From JACCZX01 sp038216465 (GTDB lineage: Bacteria; Pseudomonadota; Gammaproteobacteria; Burkholderiales; Burkholderiaceae_F): a DNA stretch of 64,000 bases. Below, one piece after another: positions 16,816 through 25,285 of this stretch. The position numbers and the translations under genes were made by a program. The stretch lies in NCBI GenBank assembly GCA_038216465.1, contig JBBQQC010000011.1, forward strand, positions 32,676 to 96,675, in the 5' to 3' direction. The notes beneath the pieces are model-generated. The model did no database searches. It was not told the DNA's origin and was given only the letters and a program-made list of their open reading frames with translations. Each line of letters starts with the position of its first letter. Positions within the stretch are counted from its first letter, which is position 1.

Positions 16816-17658
16816 GTGAAAGTCGTTCACACGATCGAAGAGTTGCGTGACCAGCTGCGCGGGCAGAATCGCACCTCGTTCGTGCCGACGATGGGCAACC
16901 TGCACGACGCACATCTGGCGCTGATGAAAATGGCGCACCAGCACGGCGATCCGGTGGTGGCCTCGATATTCGTCAACCGATTGCAATTCGGACCGAACGA
17001 GGATTTCGATAAATACCCGCGCACGCTGCAGGATGACATCGATAAGTTGCAGCGCCACAATCATGTGTACGTGCTGTTCGCGCCGGATGAAAAAGAGCTG
17101 TATCCGGAACCGCAGACCTACCGCGTCAGCCCGCCCTCGGACCTCGGCGACATTCTGGAAGGCGAATTCAGACCTGGGTTTTTTGTCGGCGTCACAACGG
17201 TCGTGCTCAAGCTTCTGTCGTGCGTGCAGCCGCAGGTCGCTGTGTTCGGCAAGAAGGACTATCAGCAGCTGATGATCGTGCGCAACATGTGCCGTCAGTT
17301 CGCGCTGCCCACCGTCATCATCCCGCATGAGACGGTGCGCGATAGTGATGGGGTGGCTATGTCATCGCGCAACCGGTTTTTGTCGGCCGCCGAACGCAAA
17401 GAAGCGCCACGCCTTTTCCAAATGCTGAATCGGACCCGTGACCGCACACTGGCCGGTGAAACTGATCTCGATCGTATCGAGCAGGATGCGCAACGCGAGT
17501 TGGCAGCCGCCGGCTGGAAAGTTGACTACCTTGCGTTGCGCCGGCGGCGTGATCTGCACAAGCCGAGCGCCGGCGAAGTGGCGGCACGCGAGCCGTTGGT
17601 CGTTCTTGCGGCCGCAAAGCTAGGCACGACGCGCTTGATCGATAACCTCGAAATCTAG
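16816..17658 (+). CDS. panC: Pantothenate synthetase
   Basis: Joins pantoate and beta-alanine using ATP. 280 residues. The nucleotide site PTMGNLHDAHL has the HxxH pair H30 and H33. GKKDYQQLMIVRNM and GVAMSSRNRFL are family signatures for the adenylate and pantoate sites. Start GTG 16816 follows a GGGAG ribosome site. The enzyme usually has PTMGALHEGH; the NLHDAH variant here is a mild departure. panB is not in the window. Confidence 0.96.
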   Translation: MKVVHTIEELRDQLRGQNRTSFVPTMGNLHDAHLALMKMAHQHGDPVVASIFVNRLQFGPNEDFDKYPRTLQDDIDKLQRHNHVYVLFAPDEKELYPEPQTYRVSPPSDLGDILEGEFRPGFFVGVTTVVLKLLSCVQPQVAVFGKKDYQQLMIVRNMCRQFALPTVIIPHETVRDSDGVAMSSRNRFLSAAERKEAPRLFQMLNRTRDRTLAGETDLDRIEQDAQRELAAAGWKVDYLALRRRRDLHKPSAGEVAAREPLVVLAAAKLGTTRLIDNLEI

Positions 17659-17697
17659 AACCCGGCGAGATCAGCGATAATCCGCGTCCCAATTCAA

Positions 17698-17784
17698 GCC
17701 GGGCTGGCGGAACTGGTAGACGCGCCGGACTCAAAATCCGGTTCTGGTAACAGAGTGTGGGTTCGATTCCCTCGCCCGGCACCA
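17698..17784 (+). tRNA. tRNA-Leu (anticodon CAA)
   Basis: A complete class II tRNA of 87 bases. Acceptor stem GCCGGGC/GCCCGGC, anticodon stem CCGGA/TCCGG with loop CTCAAAA (CAA at 17732-17734), a long variable arm, T-loop GTTCGATTCC, and an encoded CCA end (17782-17784). A GATAAT lies 17 bases upstream as a possible -10 box. Confidence 0.97.
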
Positions 17785-17802
17785 CTCATGGCCGGTAAAG
17801 CC

Positions 17803-18843
17803 ATGCAGACCGACACTGAACAGTGCCTCGCTGATTTCGATTTTGATCTGCCGCATGAACTGATTGCGCAGGTCCCATTGGCAGACCGCGCGGCAAGCCG
17901 GTTGCTGCACGTGGCAAGCGAACGGGTCGAAGATCGGCGGTTTCGCGATATCGAAATTCTGCTGCGGCCGAGCGACCTGCTGGTGTTCAACGACACGAAG
18001 GTCATTAACGCGCGGCTACGCGGCCGCAAGCCGAGTGGCGGTAAGGTCGAGGCGTTGATCGAACGTGTGCTCGAACCGACGCTCGCGCTGGCGATGGTGC
18101 GCACAAGTCACGCGCCCGTACCGGGAACCCGACTGATCTTCGACGAAGCCGCCTCTGCGACCGTCGAGGGTCGGCGCGATGAGTTCTTCTTGCTGCGCTT
18201 CGACCATGACGTTCAGACCGTCCTGGACCGGCACGGGCTCGTCCCTCTGCCGCCGTATATCGATCACGCGGCGAACTGCACCGATGCGATGCGATATCAG
18301 ACGGTCTATGCGGAGCGCCCCGGCGCGGTGGCGGCCCCCACGGCCGGCCTGCATTTCGATGATGACGTATTGGCTCGCCTGCATACGCGAGGCATTGAAT
18401 CGGTGCACATAACGCTGCACGTCGGCGCCGGCACGTTTCAGCCGGTGCGCGTTGAACGCATCGCCGAGCACCGGATGCACGCCGAGCGTTACGATATTTC
18501 GAAGTCCGCCGCGCAGTCGATCAACGCAGCGCACGCCGCGGGCCGACGCGTCGTCGCGGTGGGCACGACCAGCTTGCGCGCGCTGGAATCGGCCGTCGAT
18601 CGTGCGCACAGGCAAGTGCGTCCGGGCGGCGGCGAAACCGCACTTTTCATCACGCCGGGCTATCGCTTCAGCATCGTCGATCTGCTTCTGACCAATTTTC
18701 ATCTGCCGAAATCGACATTGCTGATGCTCGTATCGGCATTTGCCGGCGTCGAGCGCATGCGTGCCGCCTATGCGCACGCGATCGAACAACGCTACCGCTT
18801 CTTCAGTTACGGCGACTGCATGCTGCTCGAGCGCGCACCATGA
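17803..18843 (+). CDS. queA: S-adenosylmethionine:tRNA ribosyltransferase-isomerase
   Basis: Builds epoxyqueuosine on tRNA using the ribosyl part of SAM. DFDFDLPHELIAQVPL opens the family domain, and VFNDTKVINARL, RPGAVAAPTAGLHF, HVGAGTFQPV and LLLTNFHLPKSTLLMLVSAF are clear QueA signatures. I chose ATG 17803 (346 residues) because the family domain starts about 10 residues later. ATG 17788 is in frame but lies only 3 bases past the tRNA-Leu CCA. tgt overlaps its stop by ATGA. Confidence 0.95.
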   Translation: MQTDTEQCLADFDFDLPHELIAQVPLADRAASRLLHVASERVEDRRFRDIEILLRPSDLLVFNDTKVINARLRGRKPSGGKVEALIERVLEPTLALAMVRTSHAPVPGTRLIFDEAASATVEGRRDEFFLLRFDHDVQTVLDRHGLVPLPPYIDHAANCTDAMRYQTVYAERPGAVAAPTAGLHFDDDVLARLHTRGIESVHITLHVGAGTFQPVRVERIAEHRMHAERYDISKSAAQSINAAHAAGRRVVAVGTTSLRALESAVDRAHRQVRPGGGETALFITPGYRFSIVDLLLTNFHLPKSTLLMLVSAFAGVERMRAAYAHAIEQRYRFFSYGDCMLLERAP

Positions 18844-19970
18844 GTCTTGCGTTCAAGCTGTCCGCGCAAGACGGCAGCGCGCGCCGCGGACGGCTGACGC
18901 TCGCGCATGGCGAGGTAGAGACCCCCATATTCATGCCGGTGGGTACATACGGAACCGTCAAGGCGATGGCACCCGACGAGTTGGGCGAGCTCGGCGCGCA
19001 GATCGTCTTGGGCAACACGTTTCATCTGTGGCTGCGGCCCGGCCTGGACGTGATTGCCGCACATTCCGGACTGCACCGGTTCATGGGATGGGATCGCCCG
19101 CTGCTGACCGACTCCGGCGGTTTCCAGGTGTTCTCGCTAGGCAAGCTGCGTAAGGTCAGCGAAGAAGGCGTGCACTTCGCATCGCCGGTCAACGGCGATC
19201 GGTTGTTTCTGACGCCCGAAGAGTCGATGCGCATTCAGCACGTGTTGGACTCGGACATCGCGATGGTGTTCGACGAATGCACGCCGTTTCGGATCGACGA
19301 TCGAATCGCGGCACCAGAGGAAGCGGCTGCATCGATGCGCATGTCGATGCGCTGGGCGCAGCGCAGTGCCGCCGAATTCAAACGGCTCGAAAGCCGGCAC
19401 AGCCTGCTCGGCATCGCGCAAGGTGGCATGTTCGAGGCACTGCGCGACGAGTCCCTCGCCGCGCTGGTCGACATCGGTTTTGATGGCTACGCGATCGGCG
19501 GACTCTCGGTAGGCGAGCCTAAAGAAGAAATGCTGCGCGTCCTCGCACACACGGCGCCGCGAATGCCAGCCGACAAGCCGCGCTACCTGATGGGAGTCGG
19601 CACGCCGGAAGACCTGATCGAAGCGGTGGCGGCCGGCATCGACATGTTCGACTGCGTGCTACCGACGCGCAACGCGCGCAACGGCTGGCTGTTCACCCGC
19701 TACGGCGACATCAAGCTGCGCAACAACCGCTATCGCACCGATACCGCTCCGCCCGATGAAACCTGTGGTTGCCCGACGTGTCGAAGATTCACCCGCGCGT
19801 ACCTGCACCATCTACAGCGGGTCAACGAGATTCTCGGGGCGCGCTTGAACACAATTCACAATCTGCACTACTACCTCGATTTGATGAAGCAGGCGCGCGA
19901 GGCGATCGCCGCATACTGCTTCGCAGACTTTCGGATCAAATTTGTGCGCGAGCGGGCCCGCGGCGTCTGA
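18840..19970 (+). CDS. tgt: Queuine/preQ1 tRNA-guanine transglycosylase
   Basis: Swaps G34 for preQ1 in tRNAs with GUN anticodons. 376 residues. TDSGGFQVFSLGKL contains the general-base aspartate, FDCVLPTRNARNG the nucleophile, GGLSVGEPK lies in the tRNA-guanine pocket, and CGCPTCRR with a later histidine binds zinc. ATGA overlap with queA shows coupling. queA-tgt followed by yajC-secD-secF is the standard proteobacterial order. Confidence 0.97.
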   Translation: MSLAFKLSAQDGSARRGRLTLAHGEVETPIFMPVGTYGTVKAMAPDELGELGAQIVLGNTFHLWLRPGLDVIAAHSGLHRFMGWDRPLLTDSGGFQVFSLGKLRKVSEEGVHFASPVNGDRLFLTPEESMRIQHVLDSDIAMVFDECTPFRIDDRIAAPEEAAASMRMSMRWAQRSAAEFKRLESRHSLLGIAQGGMFEALRDESLAALVDIGFDGYAIGGLSVGEPKEEMLRVLAHTAPRMPADKPRYLMGVGTPEDLIEAVAAGIDMFDCVLPTRNARNGWLFTRYGDIKLRNNRYRTDTAPPDETCGCPTCRRFTRAYLHHLQRVNEILGARLNTIHNLHYYLDLMKQAREAIAAYCFADFRIKFVRERARGV

Positions 19971-19981
19971 CAGTGCGCCGC

Positions 19982-19987
19982 TATAAT
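19982..19987 (+). promoter_or_regulatory. -10 box upstream of yajC
   Basis: A perfect TATAAT sits 41 bases before the yajC ATG, just after the tgt stop. A good -35 box is not seen at the right spacing. It suggests that yajC-secDF has its own promoter as well as read-through from queA-tgt. Confidence 0.4.
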
Positions 19988-20028
19988 CGCGCGCCGCATT
20001 TCCCAGTCAGTCGTTAGAGGCGATTCCC

Positions 20029-20376
20029 ATGTTCTTCATTAGCAATGCGTATGCACAAGCTGCCCCGCCTGCCTCCGGCGGCGCCGAGTCGTCGTTCATG
20101 TCGATCGGATTCATGGTCCTTATTTTCGTCGTCTTCTACTTTTTCATGATCCGGCCCCAGGTCAAGCGCCAGAAGGAACACAAGACGATGGCTGACGCGC
20201 TGAAAAAAGGCGATGAAGTGATCACCGCCGGCGGTATGGTCGGCAAAATCACCGAGATCAATGACCAGTTCGTGACGCTGCAGGTGGCCGCCGTCAATGG
20301 TCAACCGGTGCAGATTTCGATGCAGAAAATGGCGGTGCAGACGCTGTTGCCGAAGGACACGTTCAAGCCCGCGTAA
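20029..20376 (+). CDS. yajC: Sec translocon accessory protein YajC
   Basis: A small inner-membrane partner of SecDF. 115 residues with one membrane segment (about 24-42, IGFMVLIFVVFYFFMIRPQ), then a basic segment VKRQKEHK and a compact cytoplasmic domain (KGDEVITAGGMVGKI). This is the typical YajC layout. It is 10 bases upstream of secD. Confidence 0.96.
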   Translation: MFFISNAYAQAAPPASGGAESSFMSIGFMVLIFVVFYFFMIRPQVKRQKEHKTMADALKKGDEVITAGGMVGKITEINDQFVTLQVAAVNGQPVQISMQKMAVQTLLPKDTFKPA

Positions 20377-20386
20377 AGAAGCGTCG

Positions 20387-22249
20387 ATGAATCGCTACGC
20401 ACTCTGGAAGTACATCGTCATTGCCGTGGCACTGGTTCTCGGCGCGGTCTATACGCTTCCGAATTTCTACGGCGAGTCGCCGGCGGTACAGGTGTCGTCG
20501 GGGCGGCAGACCGTAAAAATCGACGTGACGCTGCTGGCGCGTGTCGAATCGATCCTCAAGGACGCGCAGATACCGCACGAAGCGGTGTATTTCGACACCA
20601 TCGGCACCAACTCGACCGTCCGTATGCGTTTCGCCGACACGGATACGCAGCTCAAGGCGAAGGACACGCTGCAGCGCGCACTCAGTCCCGACGCCGAGGA
20701 TCCGCCTTACATCGTCGCCCTGAACCTGATCTCCAACACCCCACGCTGGCTGGTCGGCGTAAGGGCGCTTCCGATGTACCTCGGGCTCGACCTGCGCGGT
20801 GGCGTGCACTTTCTGCTGCAGGTCGACATGCGCGCCGCAATTGAGAAGCGGCTCGATACGCTGACGTCCGACATCCGAACGTTGTTGCGCGAAAAGAATA
20901 TTCGCCACGCCGGAATCAACAAGACGCCGGGATCGATCGACATTCGCTTCCGCGATACCGAGATGCGCACCCGTGCGCAGGACGTCTTGCGCAGCCAGCT
21001 TCCGGAGCTGGCACTGCGCGAGACGGGCAGCGGCGACGATCTCGCGCTAAGCGCGACGCTGACGCCGGTCGCGCAGCGCTCGATCCAGGACTCTGCTCTG
21101 CGCCAGAACATCTCGACGCTGCACAACCGCGTCAATGAGCTCGGTGTCGCCGAGCCGGTGATTCAGCAGCAAGGCGCCGATCGCATCGTCGTGCAGCTTC
21201 CTGGCGTACAGGACGTTGCGCGGGCGAAAACTCTGCTCGGCCGCACCGCGACGCTCGAAATCAGGCTGGTCGACCAGGACGCGATGGCGGCGGGAACCCC
21301 CGGTGCGCTGACGGTGCCGCAGCGCGACGGCCAGTCGGTCAAGCAGATTCCGTTGAAGCGCGAGATTGTGGCCACCGGGACGCAGTTGAACGGTGCGTCC
21401 GCCACGCTGGACCAGAATCAGCGCCCGGCGGTGTCGGTGCGGCTCGACGAAGCCGGCGGCCGCTCAATGCGCACTGCATCGCGCGAGAACATTGGACGCT
21501 TGATGGCCATCGTGTTGTACGAGCGCGGCAAGGGGGAGGCCATCTCGGTCGCCACGATTCAGGGCGAATTCGGCAACCAGTTTCAGATCACCGGCAATTT
21601 TTCGGTTCAGGAAACGGCCGACCTGTCATTGCTGATCCGCTCAGGATCGCTCGCTGCGCCGATGGAAATCATCGAGGAGCGCACGATCGGCCCGAGCCTC
21701 GGCGCCGAGAACATCGACCGCGGCTTCAAGTCGACGCTGTACGGCTTTGCCGCGATTGCGGTGTTCATGGTGCTGTATTACCGCGTGTTCGGCCTGATTT
21801 CGGTGGCGGCGCTGACGGTCAACCTGATGCTGCTGATCGCGCTGCTGTCGCTGCTGCAGGCGACGCTGACGTTGCCGGGCATCGCGGCGATCGCGCTGAC
21901 GCTCGGCATGGCGATCGACGCCAACGTGCTGATCAACGAGCGCGTGCGTGAGGAATTGCGCAACGGGCGCACGCCGCAGCAGGCGATTTACGAGGGCTAC
22001 GACAAGGCGTGGGCTACGATTATGGACTCGAACATCACGACGCTGATCGCCGGCATCGCTTTGCTGACGTTCGGCTCGGGCCCGGTGCGCGGCTTCGCGG
22101 TGGTGCACGTGCTGGGCATTCTGACGTCGATCTTTTCGGCGGTCTACGTCTCGCGCGCGATCGTCAATCTGTACTACGGCACGCGCAAGAAGCTGCCGTC
22201 GATTTCAGTGGGCCAGGTTTGGAAGCCGAGCACCTCGGGCGCCGCGTAA
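20387..22249 (+). CDS. secD: Protein translocase subunit SecD
   Basis: The proton-driven inner-membrane subunit that helps pull proteins through SecYEG. 620 residues from ATG 20387 (the longer frame upstream overlaps yajC and is not homologous). Membrane segment 1 is near residue 8-26. The large periplasmic P1 domain follows, with LGLDLRGGVHFLLQVD and GVAEPVIQQQGADRIVVQLPG. Five more membrane segments close the protein, with LTLGMAIDANVLINERVREE carrying the conserved motif. Confidence 0.97.
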   Translation: MNRYALWKYIVIAVALVLGAVYTLPNFYGESPAVQVSSGRQTVKIDVTLLARVESILKDAQIPHEAVYFDTIGTNSTVRMRFADTDTQLKAKDTLQRALSPDAEDPPYIVALNLISNTPRWLVGVRALPMYLGLDLRGGVHFLLQVDMRAAIEKRLDTLTSDIRTLLREKNIRHAGINKTPGSIDIRFRDTEMRTRAQDVLRSQLPELALRETGSGDDLALSATLTPVAQRSIQDSALRQNISTLHNRVNELGVAEPVIQQQGADRIVVQLPGVQDVARAKTLLGRTATLEIRLVDQDAMAAGTPGALTVPQRDGQSVKQIPLKREIVATGTQLNGASATLDQNQRPAVSVRLDEAGGRSMRTASRENIGRLMAIVLYERGKGEAISVATIQGEFGNQFQITGNFSVQETADLSLLIRSGSLAAPMEIIEERTIGPSLGAENIDRGFKSTLYGFAAIAVFMVLYYRVFGLISVAALTVNLMLLIALLSLLQATLTLPGIAAIALTLGMAIDANVLINERVREELRNGRTPQQAIYEGYDKAWATIMDSNITTLIAGIALLTFGSGPVRGFAVVHVLGILTSIFSAVYVSRAIVNLYYGTRKKLPSISVGQVWKPSTSGAA

Positions 22250-22272
22250 ACCGGTAGCAGGCAGGCACACGC

Positions 22273-23208
22273 ATGGAATTTTTCAGAATCCGCCGCACGA
22301 TTCCGTTCATGCGGTACTCGCTGATACTGAACGCGATCTCGGCGATCTCGTTCGTGATCGCGGTCGGCTTCCTGATATTCCGTGGGCTCAATCTATCGAT
22401 CGAGTTCACCGGCGGCACGGTGATGGAGGTTGCTTACCAGGAACCGGCGCAGCTCGAGCAGATCCGCGGCGTGATCGAGCGCCAGGGCGGCGGCGAGTTT
22501 CAGGTACAAAACTTCGGCACCTCGCGCGATGTGCTGATTCGCCTACCGTTGCAGCAGGGCTTTACTTCGGGGCAACAGGCCGAGCGCGTGATGCAGACAT
22601 TGCGCGCGCAAAATCCGAAGGTCGAATTGCGGCGCGTCGAATTCGTCGGCCCGCAGGTAGGCGCCGAACTCGCGCAAGACGGCTTGCTGGCGCTATTGAT
22701 GGTCGTGATCGGCATCATGGTTTACCTCGCGTTCCGCTTCGAGTGGAAGTTCTCGGTCGCCGCGATCATCGCCAACTTGCACGACGTCATCCTCGTGGTC
22801 GGCGTGTTTTCTATTTTCGGATGGGAGTTTTCGCTGCCGGTACTGGCCGCGGTGCTTGCCGTGCTCGGTTATTCGGTCAACGAGTCGGTGATCATCTTCG
22901 ATCGGGTGCGTGAGCATTTCAAGAAGATGCGACGCGCCAGTGTGGTCGAAGTGATCGATTCCGCGATCACCGCGACGATTTCGCGCACGATCATCACGCA
23001 CGGCTGCACACTCGCAATGTCGATGTCGATGCTGCTATTCGGCGGGCCCGCGCTGCATTACTTCGCGCTCGCGCTGACGATCGGCATTCTGTTCGGCATC
23101 TATTCATCGGTTTTCGTCGCCGCGGCGATCGCGATGTATCTCGGCATCAAGCGCGAAGACCTTGTAAAGCCCGTCAAGCGCGAGGACGATCAACAGCTCG
23201 TGCCTTAG
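22273..23208 (+). CDS. secF: Protein translocase subunit SecF
   Basis: Partner of SecD. 311 residues with six membrane segments. LNLSIEFTGGTVMEV is the periplasmic motif, VGPQVGAELAQDG leads into helix 2, and GYSVNESVIIFDRVRE is the SecF counterpart of the SecD core motif. 23 bases separate it from secD. The short tail is polar (KREDLVKPVKREDD). Confidence 0.97.
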   Translation: MEFFRIRRTIPFMRYSLILNAISAISFVIAVGFLIFRGLNLSIEFTGGTVMEVAYQEPAQLEQIRGVIERQGGGEFQVQNFGTSRDVLIRLPLQQGFTSGQQAERVMQTLRAQNPKVELRRVEFVGPQVGAELAQDGLLALLMVVIGIMVYLAFRFEWKFSVAAIIANLHDVILVVGVFSIFGWEFSLPVLAAVLAVLGYSVNESVIIFDRVREHFKKMRRASVVEVIDSAITATISRTIITHGCTLAMSMSMLLFGGPALHYFALALTIGILFGIYSSVFVAAAIAMYLGIKREDLVKPVKREDDQQLVP

Positions 23209-23217
23209 GTCGGACCG

Positions 23218-23889
23218 ATGGACGAGCCTCGTGCGATCGCGCGCACTCGTATCTGGGATCTGCCGACGCGTTTGTTCCACTGGGTGTTGACCATCGGCGT
23301 CGTGTTCTCGTTCGCGACCGGCAAGCTCGGCGGCGACTGGCTCACCTGGCATTTTCGCTCAGGCTACGTGATCGCAGCACTGTTGCTGTTCCGGTTCGTG
23401 TGGGGATTTGCGGGATCGCGGTATGCGCTGTTTTCCAGCTTTTTGCCATCTCCACGCCGCATCTGGCGCAGGGTGCGGGCGAAACCGGATGCAACGCCGG
23501 CGAGTGCAGGGCACAGCGCGATCGGCACGCTGTCGGTGTACGCCTTGCTGCTGGTGCTCGCCGCGCAGATCGCGACGGGGGTGTTCAGCAACAACGGCAG
23601 CTTTATCGAGGGCCCCTGGGTCAAGTTCGTATCGGGCGCGACCAGCGACCGGCTATCCAGCGTGCACTACTACACCCACTGGCTGATCGCCGCACTGGCG
23701 GCGCTGCACGTTGCTGCGATTGCGTTTTATTGGCTGAAACGCAAGCAAGACCTGCTGACACCGATGCTCACCGGCGACAAGCTGGGAATTTCCTCCCCGC
23801 CCGCCGACGATGGTGTCGCGCTCCGGTTGCGCGCCGTGGTGCTGGCGGCGCTCGCGGCCGCAGTGATCGGCTATCTGGTGGCGCTTTGA
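23218..23889 (+). CDS. Cytochrome b561-type membrane protein
   Basis: A 223-residue di-haem cytochrome b of the bacterial b561 / Ni-Fe-hydrogenase cytochrome b type. Four hydrophobic segments carry the likely haem histidines: the start WDLPTRLFHW, the later WHFRSGY, and the pair in HYYTHWLIAALAALHVAA. Such proteins pass electrons between periplasmic donors and quinones. It follows secF by 9 bases. A cytochrome c' gene lies 1 kb downstream on the other strand and could be a partner, but that is inference. Confidence 0.85.
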   Translation: MDEPRAIARTRIWDLPTRLFHWVLTIGVVFSFATGKLGGDWLTWHFRSGYVIAALLLFRFVWGFAGSRYALFSSFLPSPRRIWRRVRAKPDATPASAGHSAIGTLSVYALLLVLAAQIATGVFSNNGSFIEGPWVKFVSGATSDRLSSVHYYTHWLIAALAALHVAAIAFYWLKRKQDLLTPMLTGDKLGISSPPADDGVALRLRAVVLAALAAAVIGYLVAL

Positions 23890-23910
23890 CTCACAGTCCT
23901 GTTACTAGCG

Positions 23911-24327
23911 TCACTTGGCATCCACCCCAACCATCCAGCCAAGGCCGAAGCGGTCGGTCACCATGCCAAAGCGCGGCGACCAGAAGGTCTTTCCAAGCGG
24001 CATTTGTACATTGCCACCGGCTGCCAACGCGTTGAACAGACGATCGGCCGCAGCGTTGTCGGGCGCCGAAAGCGACAGGGAGAATCCCTGAAAGTCCGGC
24101 TTGCCGTTGCACTGACCGTCAGAGGCCATCACCGTCGTGTCGCCAATGTGCAAGCTGGCGTGCATCACCTTGTTCTCGGAGCCGGGCGTGACCATTGCCG
24201 GCGGCAGCGGATCGGGACTTTCGTTGAATCGCATCAACCTGTCGACCTTGGCGTCCACAGCCTTCTTGTAGAACTCGATGGCCTCTTCGCAGCAGCCATT
24301 GAAAAACAGATACGGTTGTACTTGCAT
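23911..24327 (-). CDS. VOC (glyoxalase/PhnB-like) superfamily protein
   Basis: 138 residues. MQVQPYLFFNGCCEEAIEFYKKA and the later KVMHASLHIGDTTVMASDG are typical of the PhnB / '3-demethylubiquinone-like' VOC group. The start ATG 24327 has a strong GAGGAGG ribosome site, so the longer upstream frame is not used. The metal ligands cannot be assigned with certainty, and no substrate is known for this group. It is in a unit with the DUF1428 gene. Confidence 0.85.
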   Translation of the reverse strand: MQVQPYLFFNGCCEEAIEFYKKAVDAKVDRLMRFNESPDPLPPAMVTPGSENKVMHASLHIGDTTVMASDGQCNGKPDFQGFSLSLSAPDNAAADRLFNALAAGGNVQMPLGKTFWSPRFGMVTDRFGLGWMVGVDAK

Positions 24328-24369
24328 GACACGCCTCCTCGCGTATTGAATTTGCTCGTTCACTAACGA

Positions 24370-24729
24370 CTAGAGCGCGACGACTACCTTGAACCCACCG
24401 AAGAACATGCGCTTCGCGTCGAACGGCATCGACTTCGGATCCATCATGTCTACCAGGCGCGGATCCTTCATCACTCTGGCATTGACACGATCGCGCTGCG
24501 CGCGCGACTTGTACGTGATCCACGAGAAGAAAACGACCTCGCCTGGCTTCAGCTTGACGCTCTGCGGGAACGACGTGAGTTTGCCTACCTTGACATCATC
24601 GCCGACGCATTCCGTGTAATTGAGCGCTCCGTATTCGCGCCAGACCTTGCCCGCCTTCTGCGACATCCGGCGGTACGCGGCCAGGTTCTTCCTCGGCACT
24701 GGCACTACAAATCCGTCCACATAATTCAT
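24370..24729 (-). CDS. DUF1428 family protein
   Basis: A 119-residue protein that opens MNYVDGFVVPVPRKNLAAYR and has WREYGALNYTECVGDDV and a KSRAQRDRVNARVM segment, all features of the DUF1428 ferredoxin-like dimeric fold. A strong GGAGGG ribosome site precedes ATG 24729. Function is unknown; the family often sits with VOC proteins, as here. Confidence 0.88.
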   Translation of the reverse strand: MNYVDGFVVPVPRKNLAAYRRMSQKAGKVWREYGALNYTECVGDDVKVGKLTSFPQSVKLKPGEVVFFSWITYKSRAQRDRVNARVMKDPRLVDMMDPKSMPFDAKRMFFGGFKVVVAL

Positions 24730-24769
24730 CGACCCTCCTTACGCTGCGCTAGCGCAGCCGATCCAAAAG

Positions 24770-25234
24770 CTATTTAGCGCGGAAGTCGTCATGACAGTTA
24801 TCGCAGGTCTTGGCGGTAGCGTTGAATTGCGTTCGCACGGCCGCTGCATCGCCGCTCTTCGCGACCACATTGAGCTTTGCGACTTCTTCCTGCATCTTCT
24901 GTGCAAGGTCTTTGATTTTCGCTTCGTTCTTGAACAATGCCGGCAGCGCGCGCGTCTCGGTGACAAACTCGGTATTGGGGCCAAACGCATCCCACGGCAA
25001 CTTCGACATCGATTCGACGGTCTGCGCACTCGATTGAATGATCTGCATGTTCGGCGTCGGTGTCTTCAATTGAGCAAAAATGCGTCCCATGTGGCTGTTC
25101 ATCACGGTAAACGCGGCTCTGCGGTACTTGACCGCGTCTTCGGGCTTCGCGTACTGCGCGGCTACCGGCCACGCAATGGCGGCGCATGCGGCGACGCACC
25201 CAGCGACGATTGCGAATTTTACGGGTCGATGCAT
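24770..25234 (-). CDS. Cytochrome c'-type periplasmic haem protein
   Basis: 154 residues. A signal peptide (about 1-26, ending PVAAQ) leads to a four-helix domain with the single haem site at the very C-terminus, CDNCH (C144, C147, H148) followed by DDFRAK. The C-terminal placement of CxxCH is diagnostic of cytochrome c', a penta-coordinate haem protein that binds NO and CO. The gene is read toward the DUF1428 gene, 40 bases upstream of it. Confidence 0.9.
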   Translation of the reverse strand: MHRPVKFAIVAGCVAACAAIAWPVAAQYAKPEDAVKYRRAAFTVMNSHMGRIFAQLKTPTPNMQIIQSSAQTVESMSKLPWDAFGPNTEFVTETRALPALFKNEAKIKDLAQKMQEEVAKLNVVAKSGDAAAVRTQFNATAKTCDNCHDDFRAK

Positions 25235-25285
25235 AGCTCTCCTAGTGCCTTCACAGCGGACTCAAAAGCATAACGGAGGCGACGC

